Both the position numbers and the translations under genes were made by a program. This document shows positions 14,903 to 21,767 of a stretch of 25,483 nt of DNA, one piece after another. The stretch comes from Ruminococcaceae bacterium UBA1236 (GTDB lineage Bacteria > Bacillota > Clostridia > Oscillospirales > Acutalibacteraceae): NCBI GenBank assembly GCA_002309055.1, contig DBWO01000025.1:43470-68952 (forward strand), written 5' to 3'. Below the pieces are notes generated by a model. That model had not been told where the DNA came from. It searched no databases and saw nothing but the letters and a program-made list of their open reading frames with translations. Every line of letters begins with the position of its first letter. Positions within the stretch are counted from its first letter, which is position 1.

Positions 14903-16018
14903 ATGGAAATTAACTTTGTTATACCGTGCCTGCTCGGCATGGAATCGCTGATTGCGAATGAACTGAAACAGCTTGAAGCCCGGAATGTGGCGGCAGAAAA
15001 CGGCAGAGTGCTCTTTTCGGGTGACGAAAGAATACTCGCAAGAGTCAACATCTGCTCAAGGTTTGCCGAGAGAGTGCAGATTCTTGTCGGCACATTTGAG
15101 GCGAAAAGCTTTGAGGAACTATTTCAGGGAGTTAAATCCCTTGAGTGGGAAAAATGGATAGGTCCGAAAGACGCTTTCCCCGTTAAGGGTTATTCAATTA
15201 ACTCCGCCCTGTTTTCAACACGCGATTGTCAGGCGATTATCAAAAAAGCGGCCGTCGAGCGGCTTAAAGAAAAATATCATATTGAATGGTTTGAAGAAAC
15301 GGGCGCCGTACATCAGATACAGTTTGCCATTAACAAAGATATGGTTTCAATGCTCATTGACACATCCGGCAGAGGCCTTCACAAAAGGGGCTACCGCCTT
15401 GACGCAAACGACGCTCCTATCAAAGAAACTCTTGCCGCGGCTATGTGCGATTTAAGCAGACTCAGGCCTTACCACAAGTTTTATGACCCTATGTGCGGCT
15501 CCGGCACAATACTGATTGAGGGCGCACTGATGGCAAGAAATATCGCGCCGGGCATTAACCGCAATTTCAGCGCCGAGAGATTTGACGTTATTCCGAGAGA
15601 GGTATGGAGCGAGGAAAGAGAAAGAGCAAAATCTCTTGAAAGAGAATGTCACGATTTCAGAGCATTCGGCTCGGATATTGACCCTGCGGCAATTGAAATT
15701 GCGAAAGCAAACGCAAAACGCGCGGGAGTTGACGGCCTTATTGATTTTTCAGTCTGTGATGTCAAAAACTTTAAGGGACAGACGGAAACGGGCACACTCA
15801 TCTGCAACCCGCCATACGGCGAAAGAATGATGGACCTTTCCGAGTGTGAAAAACTCTATACCGAAATGGGCAAAGTGTTTGAAAGAAAGCACGGCTGGTC
15901 ATACACGGTAATCAGCCCCGACGAGGAATTTGAGGCAGCTTTCGGCAGAAAAGCCGACAAGCGCAGAAAACTCTATAACGGAATGATAAAATGTCAGATA
16001 TATTTCTATTTTAAGTGA
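14903..16018 (+). CDS. RlmL/YpsC-family 23S rRNA (guanine-N2) methyltransferase
   Basis: A 371-residue SAM-dependent RNA methyltransferase related to the N-terminal half of RlmL, which makes m2G2445 in 23S rRNA. A ferredoxin-like plus THUMP region covers about residues 1-155, beginning FVIPCLLGMESLIANELKQL. The Rossmann methyltransferase domain follows, with DPMCGSGTILIEGALMARN (from 195) binding SAM, an acidic residue in GSDIDPAAIE, and the catalytic N302-P-P-Y motif typical of exocyclic amino methylation. Length matches the single-domain Firmicute proteins, without the RlmK half. The start fits the family N-terminus but lacks a visible ribosome binding site and sits directly behind the hpf terminator. 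The lipid kinase gene begins 14 bases past its stop. Confidence 0.9.
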   Translation: MEINFVIPCLLGMESLIANELKQLEARNVAAENGRVLFSGDERILARVNICSRFAERVQILVGTFEAKSFEELFQGVKSLEWEKWIGPKDAFPVKGYSINSALFSTRDCQAIIKKAAVERLKEKYHIEWFEETGAVHQIQFAINKDMVSMLIDTSGRGLHKRGYRLDANDAPIKETLAAAMCDLSRLRPYHKFYDPMCGSGTILIEGALMARNIAPGINRNFSAERFDVIPREVWSEERERAKSLERECHDFRAFGSDIDPAAIEIAKANAKRAGVDGLIDFSVCDVKNFKGQTETGTLICNPPYGERMMDLSECEKLYTEMGKVFERKHGWSYTVISPDEEFEAAFGRKADKRRKLYNGMIKCQIYFYFK

Positions 16019-16032
16019 GAGAGGTAAACACG

Positions 16033-16959
16033 ATGAAACACATTTTTGTTGTAAACCCCAACGCAGGAAAAGGCAAAAACAAGGCAATGGATTATGTATC
16101 GCCGAAAATCAAGGAAATCTGCGGCAAATACAACCTTGAATATGAAATCTACCCCACCACCGGCAAAGGTGACGGCATAAGATTCGTAAAGGAAAGGGCC
16201 GCAAGCGGCGAAGAAATAAGATTCTATGCCTGCGGAGGCGACGGCACGCTGTATGAGATAGTCAACGGCGCTTACGGATTTGACAATGTTGAGATAGCCG
16301 TAGTACCTCTCGGCTCGGGCAACGACTTTGTGCGTTATTTCGGTGACAAGGATATGTTCCTTGACCTCGAAAACCAGATAAACGGCACTGTCTGCACTCT
16401 TGATCTTATCAAGTGCGGAGATGAAATCGCCATCAATCAGTGCTCAATGGGTATGGATGCCGAAGTTTGCGCAAAGCAGGGTGAAATCAAAAAACTCCCG
16501 CTTGTTACCGGAGAAGGCGCATACGGCCTCGGCTGCCTTTATGCAATTGCCACAAAAACGAAAAACAGATTCACTCTCACGATAGATGACGGCGAGTCCG
16601 TAACCCTTGACGCTCTCTTCTGCTTCATAGGCAACGCGAGCTATTACGGCGGCGGATATAAAGCCGCTCCCCTTGCCCTTCCGGATGACGGCCTGCTTGA
16701 CTTTGTGGTGGTTGAAAGCGCGAAAAACAGAATTGAACTGCTCAAAATGCTCAAGCCATACAAAGCAGGCGAACATCTTGACTGGAAAATCACTCACTTC
16801 AAACGCGGCAAGAAACTCAAAGTACACGCCGCAGTGCCCGCCGCAATAAATGTTGACGGCGAATGCCAGTTTGTAACGGACGCGACATTTGAGATAATTG
16901 AAAAGGGCATTAAATTCCTTGTGCCCGCAACATCCCCCTTCCTAAAAAAAGAAAACTGA
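16033..16959 (+). CDS. Diacylglycerol/lipid kinase family protein (YegS/DgkB type)
   Basis: A 308-residue ATP-dependent lipid kinase. The N-terminal nucleotide-binding domain begins HIFVVNPNAGKGKNK and contains the hallmark G68-G-D-G-T in YACGGDGTLYEIVNG, then PLGSGNDFVRYFG. The C-terminal beta-sandwich holds NASYYGGGYKAAPLALPDDGLLD and ends with NVDGE, all typical of the DAGK_cat/YegS superfamily. In Firmicutes such enzymes recycle diacylglycerol to phosphatidic acid, but related proteins act on other lipids. The ATG at 16033 is preferred over a GTG at 16015, which lies in the upstream stop, because AGAGGT lies 8 bases before it. It is co-transcribed with the methyltransferase and the following metallophosphoesterase, which begins 2 bases after its stop. 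Confidence 0.93.
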   Translation: MKHIFVVNPNAGKGKNKAMDYVSPKIKEICGKYNLEYEIYPTTGKGDGIRFVKERAASGEEIRFYACGGDGTLYEIVNGAYGFDNVEIAVVPLGSGNDFVRYFGDKDMFLDLENQINGTVCTLDLIKCGDEIAINQCSMGMDAEVCAKQGEIKKLPLVTGEGAYGLGCLYAIATKTKNRFTLTIDDGESVTLDALFCFIGNASYYGGGYKAAPLALPDDGLLDFVVVESAKNRIELLKMLKPYKAGEHLDWKITHFKRGKKLKVHAAVPAAINVDGECQFVTDATFEIIEKGIKFLVPATSPFLKKEN

Positions 16960-16961
16960 TT

Positions 16962-18101
16962 ATGCAGAATTCACTTGTATTTCCCGAAAGCGGGAAACTC
17001 AGAATAATGGTCGTAAGCGACCCGCAGGACCTTAAATACGTACGCCCCACGATGTGCGAAATGCTCGGCAAGGCTTATGATGATTACAAGCCCGACCTTG
17101 TGCTTTTTAACGGCGACAACATTCTCGGAAATCATCTGCTTGACGCGCGTTTCGGCAGCAGAAAAGTTGCCGAAGGAAAAGAAGCGACTTTTGACGCGAT
17201 GAAAAAAGCTCTCGAAAAAATACTTGAACCAGTCAACAGGCGCAAAATTCCTTTCGCGATGGTCTACGGCAATCACGATGATATGAACGATCTCACAAAA
17301 GAGGAACAGATTGAGATTTACCGCGGATATGAATACTGCATGCAGATGAACGCTCACGACAAATCCGTTGACTGCGACACTTTTGTTATTACACTCAGTT
17401 CCGAAAGCGGCAATCTGCTGTGGGCCGTATATATGCTTGACAGCGCGTGGCAGGATGACAAAGGCTGTCACACCGCAATAAAGCCGGAAACGGTCAGCTG
17501 GTTTAAGAAAACAGACGAAGACCTGAAAGCCGGAAACGGCGGTGCTCCCCTGCCCGCTGTAGCGCTTATGCACATTCCCCTTCCTGCTGTCAACTCTCTT
17601 CTGACTCCCTGTGATAAAGACGATGCAGGCGCAATCAGATGCGATGACGGTATCTATAAGAAACTGAATTCGTCAATTGCAAGCGGCGTTATGCTTGAGC
17701 CGCCGTCAATCGTTGAAACGGACAACGGGCTTTTTGACGCAATGAAACAGGATACGGGCGTTAAGGCTGTGGTTTTCGGTCACGATCACTCTAACTGTTT
17801 TGAGGGCAATGTTGACGGTATAAGAATTCTTCAGACAGGCGCAGCTTCGTTCAGATGCTACGGAAACATAAACACAAAGGGCGTAAGGATAATCGACCTT
17901 GACGAAAGTGGCTCATTCACAACACGATTTCTCACTTATTACGACATTATGGGAAACTCAGTGCTTAATAAGATAAAATATTTCTGGGATGCCGACGAAT
18001 ACGCTTACAAAAAATATATCTCGCTCGGCGTCGCCGCGCTCTCGGCTGTTTCGTTTGCGTCTTACAAAGCCGTAAAAAGAATAATTAAAAAACACAGATA
18101 A
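16962..18101 (+). CDS. Calcineurin-like metallophosphoesterase with a C-terminal membrane tail (copy 2)
   Basis: A 379-residue protein similar in layout to the one at 5375-6496. Metal-site motifs are D20-P-Q22 (VVSDPQD), G51-D-N, G103-N-H-D, H204 (LMHIPLP) and G273-H-D-H. The first motif therefore has Gln where the canonical D-x-H has His, as in the CSTP1/CPPED1 branch of the superfamily. Near the end, a hydrophobic stretch at about residues 347-369 (LGVAALSAVSFASYKAV) followed by a basic tail (RIIKKHR) looks like a C-terminal membrane anchor. It starts 2 bases after the lipid kinase stop with only a weak ribosome binding site, so translational coupling is likely. Substrate is unknown; linkage to a lipid kinase makes a membrane phospho-compound possible, which is inference. 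Confidence 0.85.
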   Translation: MQNSLVFPESGKLRIMVVSDPQDLKYVRPTMCEMLGKAYDDYKPDLVLFNGDNILGNHLLDARFGSRKVAEGKEATFDAMKKALEKILEPVNRRKIPFAMVYGNHDDMNDLTKEEQIEIYRGYEYCMQMNAHDKSVDCDTFVITLSSESGNLLWAVYMLDSAWQDDKGCHTAIKPETVSWFKKTDEDLKAGNGGAPLPAVALMHIPLPAVNSLLTPCDKDDAGAIRCDDGIYKKLNSSIASGVMLEPPSIVETDNGLFDAMKQDTGVKAVVFGHDHSNCFEGNVDGIRILQTGAASFRCYGNINTKGVRIIDLDESGSFTTRFLTYYDIMGNSVLNKIKYFWDADEYAYKKYISLGVAALSAVSFASYKAVKRIIKKHR

Positions 18102-18107
18102 AGAAAT

Positions 18108-18133
18108 AAGCTCCGGTATAAACCGGAGCTTTT
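18108..18133. terminator. Terminator between the convergent metallophosphoesterase and TM2 genes
   Basis: A 10-bp perfect stem (18108-18117 with 18122-18131) with an ATAA loop and a short T run (18130-18133) follows the phosphoesterase stop by 6 bases. On the minus strand the stem is followed by TTATTTCTTTA, so it could also end the TM2 transcript. Confidence 0.85.
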
Positions 18134-18151
18134 AACTATAATTTCTTTAAA

Positions 18152-18568
18152 TCAGAACCACTGCTTTTCGCCCAAAACATAGATATTGTCAAAATCAACA
18201 TCTGTTTTTGTAAGATAAATAATACCTTCAACAAGACCGATAATACCCATTATACCGGCACCGAAGCCAAAGGTGAGAAGCGAAACAAGAAGCATAATAA
18301 CTGCCGCTTTAGTGTAGCCGAGATAAAACTTATGAATACCGAGACCGCCGAGGAAAATGCCGAGAAGTCCGGCAACAATCTTCTCCTTTGATTTTGAAGG
18401 AAGGCGGCCCTGCTGAGTATAAGCATTCTGCTGACCATAAGGATTCTGCTGGAACTGAGATTGCTGATACTGGGGCTGCTGGTACTGAGGCTGCTGGTAC
18501 TGAGGCTGCTGATACTGAGGCTGCTGCTGAGGCTGCTGAGAATTGAAGTTGTTGTTAAAATCGTCCAT
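18152..18568 (-). CDS. TM2-domain membrane protein with N-terminal Gln/Pro/Tyr repeats
   Basis: A 138-residue protein. Residues 1-55 are low complexity, rich in Gln, Asn, Pro and Tyr, with five tandem QQPQY-type pentapeptides at residues 15-39. After a basic linker (RLPSKSKEK), residues 60-125 form the TM2 domain: two membrane helices joined by a short turn, with the marks LLGIFLGGLGIHKFYLGY and GIMGIIGLVEGIIYL. TM2 proteins are widespread in bacteria; their molecular role is not established. The ATG at 18566-18568 has GAGGAGGT at proper spacing and a promoter of its own, so it is a single-gene unit. The repeats may differ in number between strains. Confidence 0.9.
   Translation of the reverse strand: MDDFNNNFNSQQPQQQPQYQQPQYQQPQYQQPQYQQSQFQQNPYGQQNAYTQQGRLPSKSKEKIVAGLLGIFLGGLGIHKFYLGYTKAAVIMLLVSLLTFGFGAGIMGIIGLVEGIIYLTKTDVDFDNIYVLGEKQWF
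18452..18526 (-). repeat. Five 15-bp tandem repeats encoding QQPQY
   Basis: Within the TM2 gene, five consecutive 15-base units encode QQPQY four times and QQSQF once. Units differ at only a few bases. Adjacent Gln/Pro codons extend the pattern at the 5' side. Confidence 0.9.
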
Positions 18569-18597
18569 GATTTAACCTCCTCAAAATTATTAAATTT

Positions 18598-18626
18598 ATT
18601 TTATCACATAAAATAATCCTTTTCAA
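18598..18626 (-). promoter_or_regulatory. Predicted promoter of the TM2 gene
   Basis: On the minus strand TTGAAA (18621-18626), 17 bases, TAAAAT (18598-18603), with an extended -10 TG. The 15-base string covering the -10 box is identical to that of the promoter at 21044-21072. Confidence 0.75.
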
Positions 18627-18639
18627 GACTTAATTAAAT

Positions 18640-18686
18640 AAAAATCAAACAAAGCCGCGGCAAAGCCGGTATGAGCTCTGCCGCGG
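18640..18686 (-). terminator. Rho-independent terminator of the malate dehydrogenase-malic enzyme operon
   Basis: On the minus strand a 13-bp GC-rich stem with two G-U pairs (18674-18686 with 18655-18667, 6-base loop) is followed by CTTTGTTTGATTTTT. It begins 10 bases past the malic enzyme stop. Confidence 0.85.
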
Positions 18687-18695
18687 TAATTTTTA

Positions 18696-19868
18696 TCAGA
18701 TTCTTGCTACGCCGCTGTCGATAGCTGCCTGAGCAACTGCCTTTGCGACTGCGGGACCGACTCTGGGATCAAACGCCTTGGGAATGATGTAATCTTCGCT
18801 GAGCTCTTCATCGGAGATGAGGCTTGAAAGTGCCTGAGCGGCAGCCATCTTCATCTCTTCATTGATGTCGCTTGCTCTTACATCAAATGTGCCGCGGAAT
18901 ACGCCGGGGAACGCAAGCACGTTGTTAATCTGGTTGGGATAGTCACTGCGTCCGGTTGAAACAACTCTTGCGCCGCCAGCTTTTGCATCCTCGGGGAAGA
19001 TTTCGGGTGTGGGATTCGCGCACGCAAAAACGATGGCGTCTTTATTCATTGTTTTAACCATATCGGTTGTGAGAGTGCCGGGAGCGGAAACACCGATAAA
19101 TACATCGGCGCCCTTGATAGCGTCGGCAAGAAGGCCTGTTTCGTTATTGGGGTTTGTCACCTCAGCCATCTCTTCCTTAATCCAGTTAAGGCCTTCGCGT
19201 CCTTTATAAATAACGCCTTTTCTGTCGGTCATAACGATGTTTTTGAAACCTGCGGAAAGGAGAAGCTTGGTGATTGAAATCGCGGCCGCGCCTGCGCCGG
19301 AAGTGACAACCTTTACATCCTCTTTCTTTTTGCCGACAACCTTAAGAGCGTTGGTAAGACCTGCGAGGGTAATGATTGCGGTACCGTGCTGGTCATCGTG
19401 GAAAATGGGGATATCGCACTTCTCTTTAAGCTTACGCTCGATTTCAAAGCAGCGGGGAGCCGAGATATCCTCAAGGTTGATGCCGCCGAATGAACCGGAC
19501 ATAAGATATACGGCATTTACGAACTCATCAACATCCTTGGTCTTAACGCAGAGAGGGAAAGCGTCTACACCGCCGAATGACTTGAAGAGAACGCATTTGC
19601 CTTCCATAACGGGCATACCTGCTTCGGGGCCGATGTCGCCCAGGCCGAGCACCGCGGTGCCGTCGGTAATAACGGCGCAGAGGTTATGTCTTCTGGTAAG
19701 CTCGTAGCTCTTGCTGATATCCTTCTGGATTTCAAGGCAGGGCTGAGCAACGCCGGGTGTGTATGCGAGTGAAAGGTCTTCCTTTGTGTTAACGGGAACG
19801 GTGGCAATAACTTCTATCTTGCCCTTCCACTCCTCGTGAAGACGTAATGATTCTTTTGCGTAATCCAT
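18696..19868 (-). CDS. Malic enzyme, short bacterial NAD(P)-dependent type
   Basis: A 390-residue enzyme that decarboxylates (S)-malate to pyruvate and CO2 with NAD(P)+ and a divalent metal. The N-terminal catalytic domain contains LSLAYTPGVA with Y36, ITDGTAVLGLGDIGPEAGMPVMEGK with K91 as candidate catalytic lysine, and the metal-binding IPIFHDDQHGTA (D158, D159). The NAD(P)-binding domain starts at VVTSGAGAAAISITKLL and includes VFACANPTPEIFPEDA. The length is that of the short form without the phosphotransacetylase-like extension of long MaeB. The ATG has GAGGAGG upstream within the end of the previous gene, and only 2 bases separate them. Coenzyme preference is not decided by what is visible. 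Confidence 0.95.
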   Translation of the reverse strand: MDYAKESLRLHEEWKGKIEVIATVPVNTKEDLSLAYTPGVAQPCLEIQKDISKSYELTRRHNLCAVITDGTAVLGLGDIGPEAGMPVMEGKCVLFKSFGGVDAFPLCVKTKDVDEFVNAVYLMSGSFGGINLEDISAPRCFEIERKLKEKCDIPIFHDDQHGTAIITLAGLTNALKVVGKKKEDVKVVTSGAGAAAISITKLLLSAGFKNIVMTDRKGVIYKGREGLNWIKEEMAEVTNPNNETGLLADAIKGADVFIGVSAPGTLTTDMVKTMNKDAIVFACANPTPEIFPEDAKAGGARVVSTGRSDYPNQINNVLAFPGVFRGTFDVRASDINEEMKMAAAQALSSLISDEELSEDYIIPKAFDPRVGPAVAKAVAQAAIDSGVARI

Positions 19869-19870
19869 TT

Positions 19871-20983
19871 TTATGCCTCCTCAAACGGGAATTTATAATC
19901 AAGACCGAACTTGTCTCTGAGACCGATAAACTCTTTCTGGATGGTTTCGCCCACGGGAACGCCCTTGTCCTTGCGCTCCTGCCAGGCATCCCACTCTTTT
20001 TCGCCCGCGGTGTAAATGCGATCTGCGCCGGGGGCTTTTGCGGATTCACGAAGGCCGCGGCAGATGTCGCCGGCAGTCTTCTTGAAGGTGTCAAGACCCA
20101 TGAAGAATTCGGGATTGATAACAAAGAAGAAGTGACCGAGTCTGTAGAACTGGTTGTTGCCTTCTGCATCCTTGCCGTTAAGAGCTTTCATGAACGGGCC
20201 GCCCGTGAGAGCTGCAGAAAGGATTTCAACGATGGTAGTGAAGCCGTAGCCCTTATAGCCGCCTGTTGCTTCGCCCAGGCCGCCGATTGAAAGCAGAGCG
20301 CAGTTGCCGGCACGCATATCCTTGAGGATTTTGCCTGAATCTGTCATTGTGCCGCCGTCTTTGGTGATAACAAGGCCTGCGGGAGTCTCTTTTCCGCTGC
20401 GCTCATAATACTCGATTTTACCGTTCTGAACGATACTTGTGGCGCAGTCAAAGTTAAAGGGGAATTCCTCATCGGTGGGCATTGTGAAAGTGAGGGGGTT
20501 GGTGCCCATCATAGGCTCGATGCCCCAGGTGGGAGCAACGGAAGGACGGGCGTTTGTGCCGGAGATACCGATCATACCGGCCTTCTCAGCCATAGTTGTC
20601 CAGTAACCCGCTATACCGTAATGGGTTGAATTATAAATAGCGCCGCCTGCCATACCGTACTGCTTGGCTTTTTCAATAAGCTTTTCCATCATACGGTAGC
20701 TTGCCACCATACCCATGCCGTTATTGGCATCCATTACAACTGTGGTGGGAGTCTCTTTGACAATGTCGATTTTTGTAACGGGCAGAAGAGTGCCGTTTTC
20801 GATACGGTCAAGATAGATGGGCTTAAATCTGTTGCAGCCATGGCTTTCAATTCCTCTGCGGTCTGATTCGAGCAGAACATCCGCGCAAATCGCGGCATCC
20901 TCTTCGGGCACGCCGTAGGCCTTGAATACATCAATCATAAACGAGTTGACCAATTCAAACGGAACATAGGGTCTGGTTTCCAT
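19871..20983 (-). CDS. Ldh2/malate dehydrogenase-2 family NAD(P)-dependent oxidoreductase
   Basis: A 370-residue enzyme of the Ldh2 (malate/L-lactate dehydrogenase, also ureidoglycolate and diketogulonate) family, distinct from classical Rossmann malate dehydrogenases. The N-terminal motif SDRRGIESHGCNRF carries the catalytic histidine H48. The nucleotide-binding part shows NGMGMVASYRMM, NSTHYGIAGYWTTMAEKAGMIGI and GTNPLTFTMPT, followed by the DCATSIVQNGKIE segment. It is followed after 2 bases by malic enzyme, which makes malate (or a related 2-hydroxy acid) the likely substrate; that is inference from context. The ATG has AGGAGG at good spacing and lies about 55 bases after a near-consensus promoter. 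Confidence 0.9.
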   Translation of the reverse strand: METRPYVPFELVNSFMIDVFKAYGVPEEDAAICADVLLESDRRGIESHGCNRFKPIYLDRIENGTLLPVTKIDIVKETPTTVVMDANNGMGMVASYRMMEKLIEKAKQYGMAGGAIYNSTHYGIAGYWTTMAEKAGMIGISGTNARPSVAPTWGIEPMMGTNPLTFTMPTDEEFPFNFDCATSIVQNGKIEYYERSGKETPAGLVITKDGGTMTDSGKILKDMRAGNCALLSIGGLGEATGGYKGYGFTTIVEILSAALTGGPFMKALNGKDAEGNNQFYRLGHFFFVINPEFFMGLDTFKKTAGDICRGLRESAKAPGADRIYTAGEKEWDAWQERKDKGVPVGETIQKEFIGLRDKFGLDYKFPFEEA

Positions 20984-21043
20984 AAAAACAACCTCCTGAA
21001 TGTATTAAATAGTAGATTTCCGGATGCTCGGAAATACATATTT

Positions 21044-21072
21044 ATTTTATCACAACGATTATGTAATGTCAA
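21044..21072 (-). promoter_or_regulatory. Predicted promoter of the malate dehydrogenase-malic enzyme operon
   Basis: On the minus strand the consensus TTGACA (21067-21072), 17 bases, TAAAAT (21044-21049) with an extended -10 TG. At the expected transcript start a perfect 7-bp inverted repeat with a 6-base loop (21016-21035) could form a 5' hairpin or serve as an operator. Confidence 0.8.
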
Positions 21073-21118
21073 AGCATTTATATTTGAATAAAACATAATT
21101 TATTAAAAAACCTTTTGA

Positions 21119-21147
21119 TTGATTTAATCATTTTATTGTGTTATCAT
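21119..21147 (+). promoter_or_regulatory. Predicted promoter of the HD hydrolase-STAS kinase-RsbW cassette
   Basis: TTGATT (21119-21124), 17 bases, TATCAT (21142-21147), with an extended -10 TG at 21139-21140. It is divergent from the malate operon promoter, with about 46 bases between the two -35 boxes. Confidence 0.6.
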
Positions 21148-21179
21148 AAATGCGTAAAAAATGTTCAGGAGGGTTTTAT

Positions 21180-21767
21180 ATGGCTTTATTTGAAAAAGCG
21201 GTGCAGTTCGCCCTGAAAGCGCATGAAGGCCAGAGAAGAAAAGACGGCGGCATCTTCTTTCTGCACCCGATGGAAGTAGCTTCAATCGCAGGAACAATGA
21301 CTCAGGACGAAAATGTAATTATCGCTGCAATTCTTCACGATACGGTTGAAGACACCGATGTTACTGCTGACGATATCCTCAGGGAGTTCGGGCCGCGCAT
21401 CGCGGAACTTGTGGCATCCGAAACAGAGGATAAGCGCCCCGAGATGGCGGCAAGCGACAGTTGGATGATCCGCAAGCAGGAGTCTCTTGATTATCTCGCG
21501 GGTACGGATGACGAGGGCATAAAAATGCTCTGGCTGTCTGATAAGCTCTCAAACATCAGAGCGCTTGACCGTGAGGAAAGCGAAATAGGAAGCTCAATAT
21601 TCAACCGTTTCAACGAGAGCGACCCGCTTAAGCAAAAATGGTATTTTGAAACAATAGCGAAGCTCACTTCGTCGCTTTCAATGCACGACTCATATAAAGA
21701 GTATATAGAGCATTTTCACAGGCTTTTTGACAAATACACAGAAGACGGGGGAAATCAGAATGTATAA
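21180..21767 (+). CDS. HD-domain hydrolase of the SpoT/MESH1 type, probable (p)ppGpp hydrolase
   Basis: A 195-residue single-domain protein. The SpoT-type HD hydrolase motifs are all present: RRKDGGIFFLHP with H29, ILHDTVEDTDV with H53-D54 and E57-D58, and LWLSDKLSNIRAL with D121 and N125. These match the metal- and substrate-binding residues of MESH1 and of the hydrolase half of Rel/SpoT. There is no synthetase, TGS or ACT domain, so it fits a small alarmone hydrolase. The ATG at 21180 is chosen because AGGAGGG lies just upstream; an ATG at 21150 is in frame but has no site. It overlaps the next gene by 8 bases, so the pair is likely coupled. Activity on other 3'-phosphorylated nucleotides is possible. 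Confidence 0.85.
   Translation: MALFEKAVQFALKAHEGQRRKDGGIFFLHPMEVASIAGTMTQDENVIIAAILHDTVEDTDVTADDILREFGPRIAELVASETEDKRPEMAASDSWMIRKQESLDYLAGTDDEGIKMLWLSDKLSNIRALDREESEIGSSIFNRFNESDPLKQKWYFETIAKLTSSLSMHDSYKEYIEHFHRLFDKYTEDGGNQNV

Noticed and set aside
16971..17573. Minus-strand frame of 200 codons opposite the second metallophosphoesterase
   Set aside because: A shadow of a gene with all its motifs in place on the plus strand.
18452..18540. Repeats considered as a CRISPR array
   Set aside because: The 15-bp units are directly adjacent without spacers and keep a reading frame encoding QQPQY in a TM2 protein.
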